This document shows positions 5,927-14,520 of a stretch of DNA of 26,417 bases, piece after piece. The stretch covers positions 1 to 26,417 of the forward strand of contig JAPSIT010000022.1 of the NCBI GenBank assembly GCA_031178585.1, given 5' to 3'. The translations under genes were made by a program, and so were the position numbers. Within the stretch, counting starts at the first letter, position 1. Each line of letters begins with the position of its first letter. Under the pieces are notes generated by a model that saw only the letters and a list, made by a program, of their open reading frames with translations, had not been told where the DNA came from and made no database searches. Source of the stretch: Arthrobacter sp. GTDB lineage: Bacteria; Actinomycetota; Actinomycetes; Actinomycetales; Micrococcaceae.

Positions 5927-7354
5927 ATGACAGAGACGCTGGCGGGCATCCAGGCCCACCTTGACCAGGCCCTCGTGGAGGATCACGAGAACGGCCTGTA
6001 TCGCGCCAAGAGGAGCATCTTCACGGACGAGCAGCTCTTTGAACTCGAGATGAAGCACATCTTTGAGGGCAACTGGGTGTACCTGGCCCACGACAGCCAG
6101 ATCCCGAACGTCGGTGACTACTTCACAACGTACATCGGCCGCCAGCCCATCATCATCTCCCGGGACAAGCAGGGCGGCCTGAACGCGCTGATCAACGCCT
6201 GCAGCCACCGCGGAGCAATGCTGTGCCGGCGGAAGACCGACAACCGCACCACGTTCACCTGCCCGTTCCACGGCTGGACCTTCAACAACACCGGGAAGCT
6301 GCTCAAGGTCAAGGACCCCCGCGACGCCGGCTATCCCGAGCAGTTCAACAAAGAGGGTTCACACGACCTCACGAAGGTCGCGAGGTTCGAAAGCTACCGC
6401 GGATTTCTTTTCGGAAGCATAAACCCGGACGTAAAGCCCCTGGAAGAACACCTCGGGGAAACCACCAAGATCATCGACATGATCGTCGACCAGTCCCCCG
6501 ATGGCCTGGAAGTCCTGCGCGGCGCCTCCAGCTACACCTACGACGGCAACTGGAAGCTGCAGGCGGAAAACGGGGCCGACGGATACCACGTCTCCGCCAC
6601 GCACTGGAACTATGCCGCCACTACAGCCCGCCGCACTACCGGCGAGTCCGCCAACGAGACCAAGAACATGGACGCTGGCGGCTGGGCCAAACAGAAAGGC
6701 GGCTACTACTCGTTCGACCACGGCCACCTGCTGCTCTGGACCGAATGGCTGGACCCCAGCAACCGCCCGCTGTTCGACCGCCGCGATGAACTCGTGGCCA
6801 CCTACGGCGAGGACAAAGCCGACTGGATGATCAACATCTCCCGAAACCTCTGCCTGTACCCGAACGTCTACCTGATGGACCAGTTCGGCTCCCAGATTCG
6901 CCACTTCCGGCCCATCTCTGTCGACAAAACCGAGGTAACCATCTACTGCATCGCGCCCAAGGGTGAGAGCGCGGAAGCCCGGGCCAACCGTATCCGCCAG
7001 TACGAGGACTTCTTCAACGCCTCCGGCATGGCCACCCCGGACGATCTGGAGGAGTTCCGCTCCTGCCAGAAGACCTACCTTGCCACCGCCGCTCCGTGGA
7101 ACGACCTCAGCCGCGGTGTAACCCATCAGATCACCGGCCCCGACGCCAACGCGGACAAGATCGGGCTCAAACCGATTTCCAGCGGCGCCCGCACCGAGGA
7201 CGAAGGTCTCTACCCCATCCAGCACGGCTACTGGGTGGAGACCATGCGCAAGGCCGCGGCGGAATCCTCCGCAGAATTGGCCGATCCAGAGGCGCGACAT
7301 GCATCAGAAGCAGCTGCCTCGGGCACTGTCGCACCCGCCTGCTCACACAACTAG
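5927..7354 (+). CDS. benA: benzoate 1,2-dioxygenase, large (alpha) subunit
   Basis: The 475-residue catalytic subunit of the Rieske dioxygenase that adds O2 to benzoate, giving 1,2-dihydroxycyclohexa-3,5-diene-1-carboxylate. The Rieske [2Fe-2S] site is complete: Cys92-x-His94, then Cys112-x2-His115 (CSHRGAM ... CPFHGW). The mononuclear iron site shows Asp218, His221 and His226 in [12 protein letters not shown]. Length is normal for BenA (about 450-475). The frame is open 35 codons upstream, but ATG 5927 has AGGAG five bases before it and starts [16 protein letters not shown], a typical BenA start. It is the first gene of benABCDK. Related XylX/CbdA-type enzymes share these motifs; the neighbouring cat genes and BenK favour plain benzoate. 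Confidence 0.96.
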   Translation: MTETLAGIQAHLDQALVEDHENGLYRAKRSIFTDEQLFELEMKHIFEGNWVYLAHDSQIPNVGDYFTTYIGRQPIIISRDKQGGLNALINACSHRGAMLCRRKTDNRTTFTCPFHGWTFNNTGKLLKVKDPRDAGYPEQFNKEGSHDLTKVARFESYRGFLFGSINPDVKPLEEHLGETTKIIDMIVDQSPDGLEVLRGASSYTYDGNWKLQAENGADGYHVSATHWNYAATTARRTTGESANETKNMDAGGWAKQKGGYYSFDHGHLLLWTEWLDPSNRPLFDRRDELVATYGEDKADWMINISRNLCLYPNVYLMDQFGSQIRHFRPISVDKTEVTIYCIAPKGESAEARANRIRQYEDFFNASGMATPDDLEEFRSCQKTYLATAAPWNDLSRGVTHQITGPDANADKIGLKPISSGARTEDEGLYPIQHGYWVETMRKAAAESSAELADPEARHASEAAASGTVAPACSHN

Positions 7355-7379
7355 TCCTCACGCAGCCAGGAAGAAGCAC

Positions 7380-7934
7380 ATGACACAGACCATCATCACC
7401 GAAACAGACACCGAGGGAGCGTCAGCGGTGAGCACCGCCGCCGGCGCGGCCAGCCTGGAAGAAATCCAGGCCTTCCTGTACCGCGAAGCACGGTTCCTTG
7501 ATGACCGCGAATTCGACCGCTGGCTGGACTGCTACCACCCGGAGGCCGAGTTCTGGATGCCCGCCTGGGCCGACGACGACCAGCTGACAAGTGATCCGCA
7601 GCGCGAAATTTCGCTGATCTACTACCCCAATCGGGGCGGGCTGGAGGACCGAGTCTTCCGCATCAAGACCGACCGCTCCAGTGCCACGAGCCTGCCGGAA
7701 CCGCGCACCGGCCACAACATCACCAACGTGGAAATTATCGGGTGGCACGGCAGCCAGGTTGAGATCCGCTTCAACTGGCACACGCTCTATTACCGCTACC
7801 AGAACATCGACCCGTACTTCGGAACGTCGTTCTACACCATCGACTATTCCGGAACGCAGCCCGTCATCACCAGGAAGAAGGTCGTCCTGAAGAACGACTA
7901 CATCCACCACGTCGTGGACATCTACCACATCTAA
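7380..7934 (+). CDS. benB: benzoate 1,2-dioxygenase, small (beta) subunit
   Basis: A 184-residue beta subunit with the NTF2-like fold of ring-hydroxylating dioxygenases. It has no cofactor and holds the (alpha-beta)3 hexamer together. Typical landmarks are EIQAFLYREARFLDDREFDRWL, YHPEAEFWMPAW, a central EISLIYYPNRGGLEDRVFRIKT and a C-terminal KNDYIHHVVDIYHI, which is the characteristic end of BenB/XylY proteins. ATG 7380 is chosen over the open upstream frame because AGGAA lies seven bases before it and the protein then has the usual length. It lies 25 bp after benA and 29 bp before benC, clearly in the same transcript. Confidence 0.95.
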   Translation: MTQTIITETDTEGASAVSTAAGAASLEEIQAFLYREARFLDDREFDRWLDCYHPEAEFWMPAWADDDQLTSDPQREISLIYYPNRGGLEDRVFRIKTDRSSATSLPEPRTGHNITNVEIIGWHGSQVEIRFNWHTLYYRYQNIDPYFGTSFYTIDYSGTQPVITRKKVVLKNDYIHHVVDIYHI

Positions 7935-7963
7935 CCTTCTTAACGACTGGAATCGAGCCCCCT

Positions 7964-9016
7964 ATGACTTACCAGATTGCCCTCAGCTTCGAGGACGGCG
8001 TCACCCGTTTTGTCACCGCAAACCCCAACGAAACAGTGGCCGACGCGGCGTACAAGTCACGCATCAACATCCCCTTCGACTGCCGGGACGGCGCCTGCGG
8101 CACCTGCAAAGCCTTCTGCGAATCAGGAAAATACGACGGCGGCGACTACATTGACGAGGCACTCACCGAGGATGAAGCCGAGAAAGGCTTCTGCCTCCCC
8201 TGCCAGATGGTTCCGGAAAGCGACCTCGTCCTGCAGGTTGCGGGCACATCCGAAATGGCGAAGGTGGGAGCCACCACCTTCGAAGCCACCGTCAAGGACC
8301 TGACCTGGTTCGCGGACAACACCGCCGCCGTCACCCTGGCCGTGGAAAAGCGCAGCGACCTGAAATTCCTGCCCGGCCAGTACATGAACTTCGCGGTCCC
8401 GGGCACCGACGCCGCCAGGTCCTACTCGTTCAGCAGCGGGCCCTCCGCAGACGAGCTGCGCTTCCTCATCCGCACTGCGCCGGACGGTGCCATGACCACA
8501 TACCTCAAGGAGCGCGCCGCCGTCGGTGATGTGATCCCCCTGACCGGGCCCATGGGGAGCTTCTTCCTCCGCGACATCAAGCGCCCCGTCCTCATGCTGG
8601 CCGGCGGTACAGGAATAGCACCGCTGCTGTCCATGCTGGAAAAGATCGCCGCCGGCCTTGAGGAAGCCCCGGACCACCCTGTGCACCTTGTCTACGGCGT
8701 CACTTTCGACAAGGACCTCGTGGAGCTGGACAAGCTCCAGCACTACGCCGCGACCATCGAAAGCTTCACCTTCGACTACTGCGTGGCTGATCCGGACAGC
8801 ACCGCGGACAACAAGGGCTACGTGACGCAGTACATCACCGCCGGGCAGCTGAACGACGGCGACGTTGACGTGTACCTGTGCGGCCCGCCGGCCATGGTGG
8901 ACGCCGTCCGCAAGTACTGGGACGCCCAAGGCATCACACCCGCGAATTTCTATTACGAGCGCTTTGCCGTCGGCAGCACGGCGGTAAAGCCGGCAATGGC
9001 AGGGGCTTCCGCTTGA
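7964..9016 (+). CDS. benC: benzoate 1,2-dioxygenase reductase (ferredoxin-FAD-NADH)
   Basis: A 350-residue electron-transfer subunit passing electrons from NADH to BenAB. The N-terminal plant-type [2Fe-2S] ferredoxin domain (1-95) has Cys40, Cys45, Cys48 and Cys80 (DCRDGACGTC ... LPC). An FAD-binding domain follows, with the RSYSFSS motif at 152-158, then an NAD-binding domain with AGGTGIAPLLSML at 213-225 and YLCGPPAMVDAV near residue 305. This domain order is that of BenC/XylZ. The ribosome site before ATG 7964 is weak, so translation may depend on coupling with benB. The TGA stop overlaps the TTG start of benD. Confidence 0.96.
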   Translation: MTYQIALSFEDGVTRFVTANPNETVADAAYKSRINIPFDCRDGACGTCKAFCESGKYDGGDYIDEALTEDEAEKGFCLPCQMVPESDLVLQVAGTSEMAKVGATTFEATVKDLTWFADNTAAVTLAVEKRSDLKFLPGQYMNFAVPGTDAARSYSFSSGPSADELRFLIRTAPDGAMTTYLKERAAVGDVIPLTGPMGSFFLRDIKRPVLMLAGGTGIAPLLSMLEKIAAGLEEAPDHPVHLVYGVTFDKDLVELDKLQHYAATIESFTFDYCVADPDSTADNKGYVTQYITAGQLNDGDVDVYLCGPPAMVDAVRKYWDAQGITPANFYYERFAVGSTAVKPAMAGASA

Positions 9017-9852
9017 TCACCGGCAGCATCCCCGGCTCTGCCCGGCCGGCCCGGGTGTTCAGCCCGGGCCGCTTCGCGGGCAAAGTAGTGATGGTTACCG
9101 GAGCCGCCCAGGGCATCGGCCACGCGGTGGCATCCCGCGTGGCGGCTGAAGGCGCCGAGACAGTTCTGGTGGACCGGGCCGAACTCGTCCTGGAAGCCGC
9201 AGCGGACCTCTCGGCGACGGTCTGCACCGACGGCGGCTCCGCCGTCGGAATCACCGCAGACCTGGAAACCTACGGCGGTGCCGGCACCGCCGTCGAACAG
9301 GCCCTGCAGCGCCACGGCCGCATCGATGTCCTGATCAACAACGTCGGCGGGACCATCTGGGCCAAGCCTTTCGAGCATTACGAGCCGGAGCAGATCAGCC
9401 AGGAGATCCAGCGGTCCCTCTTCCCCACCCTGTGGACCTGCCGGGCGGTCCTGCCGCACATGATCGACCGGCAGTCCGGCGTCATCGTCAACGTGGCTTC
9501 GGTTGCCACCCGTGGGATAAACCGGGTTCCGTACGCCGCAGCCAAGGGCGGCGTCAAGGCCATCACGGCGGCACTGGCCCTGGAAGCCGCCCCGCACGGG
9601 ATCCGTGTGGTGGCCACCGCACCAGGCGGCACCGAGGCACCACCGCGAAAAGTGGCACGCGGTCCCCAGCCTGAAGGCCATCAGGAACAGGCCTGGTACC
9701 AGCAGATCGTTGAACAGACCATCGATTCGTCCCTTCTGAAGAGGTACGGAACCCTAGAAGAGCAGGCCGGGCCCATCGCCTTTCTGGCCTCCGACGAAGC
9801 CTCCTACATCACCGGGAGCACACTCGCGGTGGCCGGCGGCGACCTGGGCTAA
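9013..9852 (+). CDS. benD: benzoate cis-diol dehydrogenase (short-chain dehydrogenase)
   Basis: The NAD-dependent dehydrogenase that oxidises and decarboxylates the cis-diol carboxylate to catechol, linking ben to cat. Short-chain dehydrogenase motifs are all present: TGAAQGIG for the cofactor, INNVGG, a Ser in NVASVATRG, and the YAAAK catalytic pair. The end (YITGSTLAVAGGDLG) is typical. The frame is open far into benC, so the start must be chosen. TTG at 9013 gives 279 residues, has AGGGG seven bases upstream, and forms a 4-base TTGA overlap with the benC stop. GTG at 9055 (MFSPGRFAGK) is the alternative and lacks a ribosome site; family members often begin nearer to it. Confidence 0.92.
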   Translation: MITGSIPGSARPARVFSPGRFAGKVVMVTGAAQGIGHAVASRVAAEGAETVLVDRAELVLEAAADLSATVCTDGGSAVGITADLETYGGAGTAVEQALQRHGRIDVLINNVGGTIWAKPFEHYEPEQISQEIQRSLFPTLWTCRAVLPHMIDRQSGVIVNVASVATRGINRVPYAAAKGGVKAITAALALEAAPHGIRVVATAPGGTEAPPRKVARGPQPEGHQEQAWYQQIVEQTIDSSLLKRYGTLEEQAGPIAFLASDEASYITGSTLAVAGGDLG

Positions 9853-9981
9853 TCCAACCGCCCGGCCGCAGCCGGCACACATCACCCGCACACAGATCAA
9901 TACGAACAAGAGCCATCCGCACATCATCAGGCAGTACCCCGACCGGCCGCAATGACGCGGCCCAGGCCAATGGAGTCCGCT
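9853..9981. other. benD-benK gap, no clear signal
   Basis: Contains a small CCGGC-CGCA-GCCGG stem (9862-9875) with no T-run, and no convincing promoter. Read-through from benD to benK is likely. Confidence 0.4.
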
Positions 9982-11493
9982 ATGAACGCACTATCTGCCC
10001 CTCCTGCAACCAGTGAAGCGACCCGCATGAAAACAGTCCGCTGGGTGATGGCCATAGCGGCTACTGCCCTGCTCTTTGACGGCTACGACCTCGTGGTCTA
10101 CGGAACCGTCGTCCCTTCCCTCCTGCGGGACCCCAGCCAGATCGGAGCCCTCAACCCCGCCCAGGCCGGCGCCCTGGGCAGCTACGCCCTCATGGGAGTC
10201 ATGGTCGGTGCGCTCGCCGCCGGCGCAGTGGGTGACTTCTTGGGCCGCCGGAAGCTCATGCTCTTCAACATCGTGTGGTTCTCCCTCGGCATGGCGTTCA
10301 CGGCCATGGCCACGAGCATCGCCGCTTTCGGCTTACTGCGGTTCCTCACCGGCATCGGCGTCGGCGCCCTGGTCGCCACCGCCGGCGCCGTGGTTGCCGA
10401 GTTCGCGCCCGCCGGCAAGCGTAACTTCTACAACGCGATCGTCTACTCCGGCGTACCAGCCGGAGGACTCCTCGCATCCCTGCTGGCCATCGCGCTGAAC
10501 GGCATCACTGACTGGCGCGGGCTCTTCCTGGTCGGGGCGCTCCCCCTGGTCTTCCTGTTTCCGCTGGCACTTCTGAAACTGCCGGAGTCACCCCGCTGGC
10601 TGCTCGCCCGCCGACGCACCGAAGAGGCCATGCGCCTCTCCATGAAGACCGGCATTCCCCTGGAGGACAGCCCGCACGGCGGCGCCGCCCCTGCCCTGTC
10701 CAACACGCATCTGTCCCGCACCTCCGTGCAGCCCCCGCCGGCTGTGCGCAAGGACGGACGCCCGCTCGCCGGCTTCGCAGCACTCGCCGCAGGAAACTAC
10801 CGCAGGCCCACCGTCCTGCTCGGGCTCATGAGCTTCTGCGGCCTGCTTCTCACGTACGGCCTGAACACCTGGCTGCCGGAGATCATGGGGCAGCACGGCT
10901 ACGGCAAGACGTACTCGCTGACCTTCCTGCTGGCACTCAATGCCGGAGCAGTGATCGGCGGCCTGGCTGCATCCCGCGCCGCTGACCGCTTCGGCCCCAA
11001 GGCCATCGTGTCCACGACCTTCGTCATCGCGGCGCTCTCCCTGGTGATGCTGACACTGAGCTTCCCGCTGCCGGTGCTGTTGATCTCCGTTGCGTTTGCA
11101 GGAGTAGGCAGCCTGGGAACCCAGGTCCTCGTCTATGGCTTCGTCTCCAACTACTACCCCACCGCTGCCCGCACCGCGGGCGTCGCCTGGTGCGCCGGAT
11201 TCGGCCGGCTCGGCGGCATCGTGGGTCCGCTGGTGGGAGGCTTCCTGGTGGGTGCCGCTGCACCAAGCCACGTTGCCTTCCTCGTTTTCGCCGGCGTTGC
11301 CCTTGCCGGCGGCCTGGTCACGATGTTTGTCCGCCAGCATGGCGTCATCACCGAAGGGGTCCCCGCCAAGGCCCTGCCCATGGTGATGGCAGCGTCGGGT
11401 CCGGCTGCCGGCTCCGGCAAGCCGGTCCAGCCCGGCGCCCGGGACGACGCACCCGAGGCTGCGCACCAGGGGGCCGGCCAGTGGGGATCGTGA
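9982..11493 (+). CDS. benK: benzoate MFS transporter (aromatic acid:H+ symporter)
   Basis: A 503-residue inner membrane symporter for benzoate with about 12 hydrophobic helices. The family landmark DGYDL (Asp33, Asp36) sits in helix 1, as in PcaK/BenK transporters, and GDFLGRRK in the loop between helices 2 and 3 is the major-facilitator signature. The central cytoplasmic loop (about 215-265) is long and Pro-rich. The C-terminal ~50 residues form a Gly/Ala/Pro-rich tail beyond helix 12. Three in-frame ATGs are possible (9952, 9970, 9982); 9982 is preferred because GGAG lies six bases ahead. It follows benD by 129 bp with no strong terminator, so it is probably the last gene of the ben operon. 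Confidence 0.93.
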   Translation: MNALSAPPATSEATRMKTVRWVMAIAATALLFDGYDLVVYGTVVPSLLRDPSQIGALNPAQAGALGSYALMGVMVGALAAGAVGDFLGRRKLMLFNIVWFSLGMAFTAMATSIAAFGLLRFLTGIGVGALVATAGAVVAEFAPAGKRNFYNAIVYSGVPAGGLLASLLAIALNGITDWRGLFLVGALPLVFLFPLALLKLPESPRWLLARRRTEEAMRLSMKTGIPLEDSPHGGAAPALSNTHLSRTSVQPPPAVRKDGRPLAGFAALAAGNYRRPTVLLGLMSFCGLLLTYGLNTWLPEIMGQHGYGKTYSLTFLLALNAGAVIGGLAASRAADRFGPKAIVSTTFVIAALSLVMLTLSFPLPVLLISVAFAGVGSLGTQVLVYGFVSNYYPTAARTAGVAWCAGFGRLGGIVGPLVGGFLVGAAAPSHVAFLVFAGVALAGGLVTMFVRQHGVITEGVPAKALPMVMAASGPAAGSGKPVQPGARDDAPEAAHQGAGQWGS

Positions 11494-11501
11494 CGGCCGA
11501 G

Positions 11502-11541
11502 CCCTTGTTGAAGTCGGGATTGAAACTGCACCCTTGCTGAA
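11502..11541 (+). promoter_or_regulatory. direct repeat CCCTTGYTGAA upstream of benR
   Basis: CCCTTGTTGAA (11502-11512) and CCCTTGCTGAA (11531-11541) are 11-base direct repeats with one mismatch, 29 bp apart. The second covers the expected -35 position of the benR promoter. Direct-repeat sites are used by some LAL regulators such as MalT. Autoregulation by BenR or control by another protein is inference. Confidence 0.4.
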
Positions 11542-11562
11542 TCTCCACTGACGCAGGTTCGG

Positions 11563-11568
11563 TACTCT
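11563..11568 (+). promoter_or_regulatory. -10 element of a leaderless benR promoter
   Basis: TACTCT fits TANNNT and ends 8 bases before the benR ATG, so transcription would start at or next to the A of the start codon. No Shine-Dalgarno at useful spacing is present, which agrees with a leaderless mRNA. Confidence 0.6.
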
Positions 11569-11576
11569 TGGAAGCC

Positions 11577-14507
11577 ATGCCTGACAACGACGCCGGACCA
11601 TTCCATGAAGGACACACCGCGCAGGCCCGGCAACTGCTGGGCCTGCTGCGGTCTGCCCGTGCAGGAGAACCCCGACTGGCGGTCCTCAGCGGCAGCCCGG
11701 GCATGGGCAAAAACGCGCTGTTGGAAGCATTCCTTCACCATGAAGCCGCCACGCTGCCAGGCACCACGGTCCTTCGGGCTGCCGGCGCCGCCTGGGAACA
11801 ACACGTCGATTTCGGCATGATGCGGCAACTGCTCGCCGGCCGTCCTGGGGGCGGTGAAGTTGCTGACCCCACACAGCCAACCCAGTCAGACCCGGAGCTG
11901 CCGTACGCCGTCTCCCACTACGGTGATGCCCTGCTCGCCACAATGAAGGAGCTGACGGGGGGCGGCCGGACCCTGATCCTGTGCCTCAGCGACACCCACC
12001 TGGCCGACACCCGGTCCCTGCAGAGCCTCCTCTACGCTCTCCGACGCGCCGGGCGGCTGCCCCTCCTGACCATCCTTTCGCTCGATGCTGAGCCGGCCTG
12101 GGCGGATCCGCTGGATCCGTATCCGCTGGATCAGTCCGTGTATGAGCTGCAAGGCGACCGGGCAGGCCGGGGAACCATGAACCCTGGCGTCGCCGGGCTG
12201 CTCAGGTTTCCCGGAGCGGCTTCCATTCACGTGGGTCCGCTGACCCCGGATGACGTCCGGGCCATGCGCCGGGGAACTGCAGCCGCTGACCTCACTCTTC
12301 CGGCCGCCCGCGCGCTGGTGGAGCATACCGGCGGCCGTCCTGACCTCATTCGGGCACTGCTGGAACAGTTTCCCTCCGCCATCTGGTCAGGGGGCGCCGA
12401 GACATTACCGGCACCCTCCGAATGTGTATCGCTCATCGCGTTGGCCCTGCGACGCATGTCCAACGAGGGGGCAGCCCTGGTCCAGGCAGCGGCGGTGCTG
12501 GGCATCCGGGCGCAGCTTGCCCTGGCCGCGCAACTGGCCGGCATCCAAGACCCGGTGGCAGCTGCAGACGCCGCGCACACTGCCGGCCTGCTGCACGTCA
12601 GCACTGCCGGCGCGGAAACCTGGCTGGAATTCCCGCTGCCCGTATACCGTGCCGCGGTCTATCAACACCTCACCCCGGGCCGCCGGGCGGCTCTGCACAC
12701 GGCCGCCTCCCGCATCATGACCGCACCCGCCCAGCGCCTGAAGCACCGCGCAGCCGCGGCGCTCCTGCCCGACGCCGGGCTGGCCGATGAGCTTGAAGCC
12801 TCCGCCGAAGCCTCCGCTTCAACAGGGGCCTGGAAGCCGGCCGCCGAATCCTATCTTCAGGCAGCGCGCCTGAATCCCCAGGCCGAGGACCGCGAGTCCC
12901 TGTTGGTCAGGGCCGTGGACGCCATGGTGGGAGCAGGTGACCTGCCCCGGGCAGTGGCAGCACTCGATGCGCTGGAATCCTTTCCCCCGAGTCCCCGGAG
13001 CGATGCCGTGCGCGGACACCTCGCCATTCTGCGGGGCCGTCCGGCGCAGGCGGACGCCCTGCTCCACAAGGCGTGGACCGCCGTCGACCCTGCCACGGAT
13101 TCCGGGACAGCAGCGGGAATCTGCCAGCGCCAGGTGCTTCACGCGCTGGCCCGTGTCAACGGCCGGGACCTTCTGACATGGGCGGGGCGTGCAAAACGCC
13201 TCGCCGCGCCCGGCAGCCCGGCAGCCGTGGAGGCGCAGGCCATTGAAGGGCTGGGCCTGGGCTACCTGGGCCGCTATGTCGAGGCTGAGCAAAGCTACCG
13301 GAACGCGGACCGCCTTTCCCAACTTGGGGCCCAGCACCAGCGTCTCGAGATGGGCAAGGGGTGGCTGCATCTAGCCATGGATAGGGTGGAAGAGGCCAGG
13401 GCGGAGCTGGCCGGGGCGGTCCCCACGGAGTTCGCACACGGTTCTCAGCGCATTTCACTCTGGGCGCAGGGATGGCTGGCCAGGGCCGACTTCGCCCTTG
13501 GCGCCTGGGACGATGCCCTCCGGACCGTCCAGTCGGCCGTGGCGATGCAGGAGGAATCCGGCATTGAACTGCTGCGGCCGCTGCTGCACTGGACCGGCGC
13601 CCAAATCCAGGCCCTCCGCGGCAACTGGGACGCGGCCGCCGGCCACTTGGAGCTGGGCGCCGCAGCAAGCAGCAGCTACCCCGCCATGTTGTTGCCCTAT
13701 TGCCTTGCCCAGGCCCAGGTGGCGGAGACAAAGGCAGATTACGACGGCGTCATCCGCGCCCTGATGCCGGTACTGCGCCTGCAGCGCACGGCCGGGATCG
13801 ACGAACCCGGGTTTTGGCCCTGGCAGGACCACTACGCCAACGCCCTGGTGATGTCCGGCCGTGTGGAGGAGGCTGACGCCTTCCTGATCCCGCATGAGCA
13901 GCTGGCGGAAAGGCGCCGCCACCGCTCCACGCTGGCACGTCTTGCCTATGTCCGGGGCCGGATCCTCGCTGCAGGAGGCGACCTTGACGCAGCCCGAAGC
14001 AGCTTCCTCGGCGGGCTCGCCCAGCTCGACGGGCTCCCCCTGCCGTTCGCCCGCGCCCGGATCAAATTCGCCTATGGCCAGTCGTTCCGGCGGGCGGGCA
14101 AACGGCGCGAAGCGGGGGCAGTCCTGCTCGAAGCCCGCGACCTCTTCGCCGTGCTCGGGGCCGGGGCCTACGTGGACCGCTGCTCCCGGGAAATGCGTGC
14201 CGCCGGCGTTGCTTCAGACGATTATCCGGGCAGCGGACCCTCCGGCCGCACTGCCCCCGGCCAGGCAAACGGCCCATCCGATCTCACCGAACAGGAGAAG
14301 GCAGTGGCGGCCCTCGTTGCGTCGGGTCTGAGCAACAAGGAGGCGGCCGCTGAGCTGTATGTGTCGGTCAAGACTGTCCAGTACCACCTGACGCGGATCT
14401 ACGCCAAGCTTGGCATCACGTCCCGTTCGGGCCTGGCGGCCATCTACCCAGGAACGTACACGCCAGGAACAGGCGCTGCTACGGGGAGCAGTCCCAGGCC
14501 GCAGTAG
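11577..14507 (+). CDS. benR: LAL/LuxR-family ATPase regulator of the ben genes
   Basis: A 976-residue regulator with an N-terminal P-loop ATPase, a long alpha-helical repeat region (about 380-880, Ala-rich, TPR-like) and a C-terminal LuxR helix-turn-helix (about 902-956; LTEQEKAVAALVASGLSNKEAAAELYVS). This is the layout of LAL regulators (MalT class). The Walker A reads GSPGMGKN at 39-46: Asn46 replaces the usual Ser/Thr. The Walker B region is LILCLSDTHLAD. In Corynebacterium the benzoate activator BenR is a LuxR-type protein encoded beside benABCD, so the position after benK supports the name. ATG 11577 is chosen over TTG 11568, which lies inside the -10. The stop codon overlaps the hrpA -10. 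A regulator of something else is possible but less likely. Confidence 0.86.
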   Translation: MPDNDAGPFHEGHTAQARQLLGLLRSARAGEPRLAVLSGSPGMGKNALLEAFLHHEAATLPGTTVLRAAGAAWEQHVDFGMMRQLLAGRPGGGEVADPTQPTQSDPELPYAVSHYGDALLATMKELTGGGRTLILCLSDTHLADTRSLQSLLYALRRAGRLPLLTILSLDAEPAWADPLDPYPLDQSVYELQGDRAGRGTMNPGVAGLLRFPGAASIHVGPLTPDDVRAMRRGTAAADLTLPAARALVEHTGGRPDLIRALLEQFPSAIWSGGAETLPAPSECVSLIALALRRMSNEGAALVQAAAVLGIRAQLALAAQLAGIQDPVAAADAAHTAGLLHVSTAGAETWLEFPLPVYRAAVYQHLTPGRRAALHTAASRIMTAPAQRLKHRAAAALLPDAGLADELEASAEASASTGAWKPAAESYLQAARLNPQAEDRESLLVRAVDAMVGAGDLPRAVAALDALESFPPSPRSDAVRGHLAILRGRPAQADALLHKAWTAVDPATDSGTAAGICQRQVLHALARVNGRDLLTWAGRAKRLAAPGSPAAVEAQAIEGLGLGYLGRYVEAEQSYRNADRLSQLGAQHQRLEMGKGWLHLAMDRVEEARAELAGAVPTEFAHGSQRISLWAQGWLARADFALGAWDDALRTVQSAVAMQEESGIELLRPLLHWTGAQIQALRGNWDAAAGHLELGAAASSSYPAMLLPYCLAQAQVAETKADYDGVIRALMPVLRLQRTAGIDEPGFWPWQDHYANALVMSGRVEEADAFLIPHEQLAERRRHRSTLARLAYVRGRILAAGGDLDAARSSFLGGLAQLDGLPLPFARARIKFAYGQSFRRAGKRREAGAVLLEARDLFAVLGAGAYVDRCSREMRAAGVASDDYPGSGPSGRTAPGQANGPSDLTEQEKAVAALVASGLSNKEAAAELYVSVKTVQYHLTRIYAKLGITSRSGLAAIYPGTYTPGTGAATGSSPRPQ

Positions 14508-14510
14508 ACT
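14505..14510 (+). promoter_or_regulatory. -10 element of hrpA, overlapping the benR stop codon
   Basis: TAGACT ends 10 bases before the hrpA ATG at 14521. Its TAG is also the benR stop codon. The short distance and absence of a Shine-Dalgarno suggest a leaderless or near-leaderless transcript. Confidence 0.65.
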
Positions 14511-14520
14511 GGTCCCAGCC

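Noticed and set aside
6359..7300. Long minus-strand frame opposite benA
   Set aside because: Val/Gly/Ala-rich shadow of a clearly coding gene, with no ribosome site or known domain.
2361..14507. ben/cat locus as a new aromatic pathway
   Set aside because: Every enzyme matches the standard benzoate to catechol to enol-lactone route; only the gene order and control sequences are less usual.
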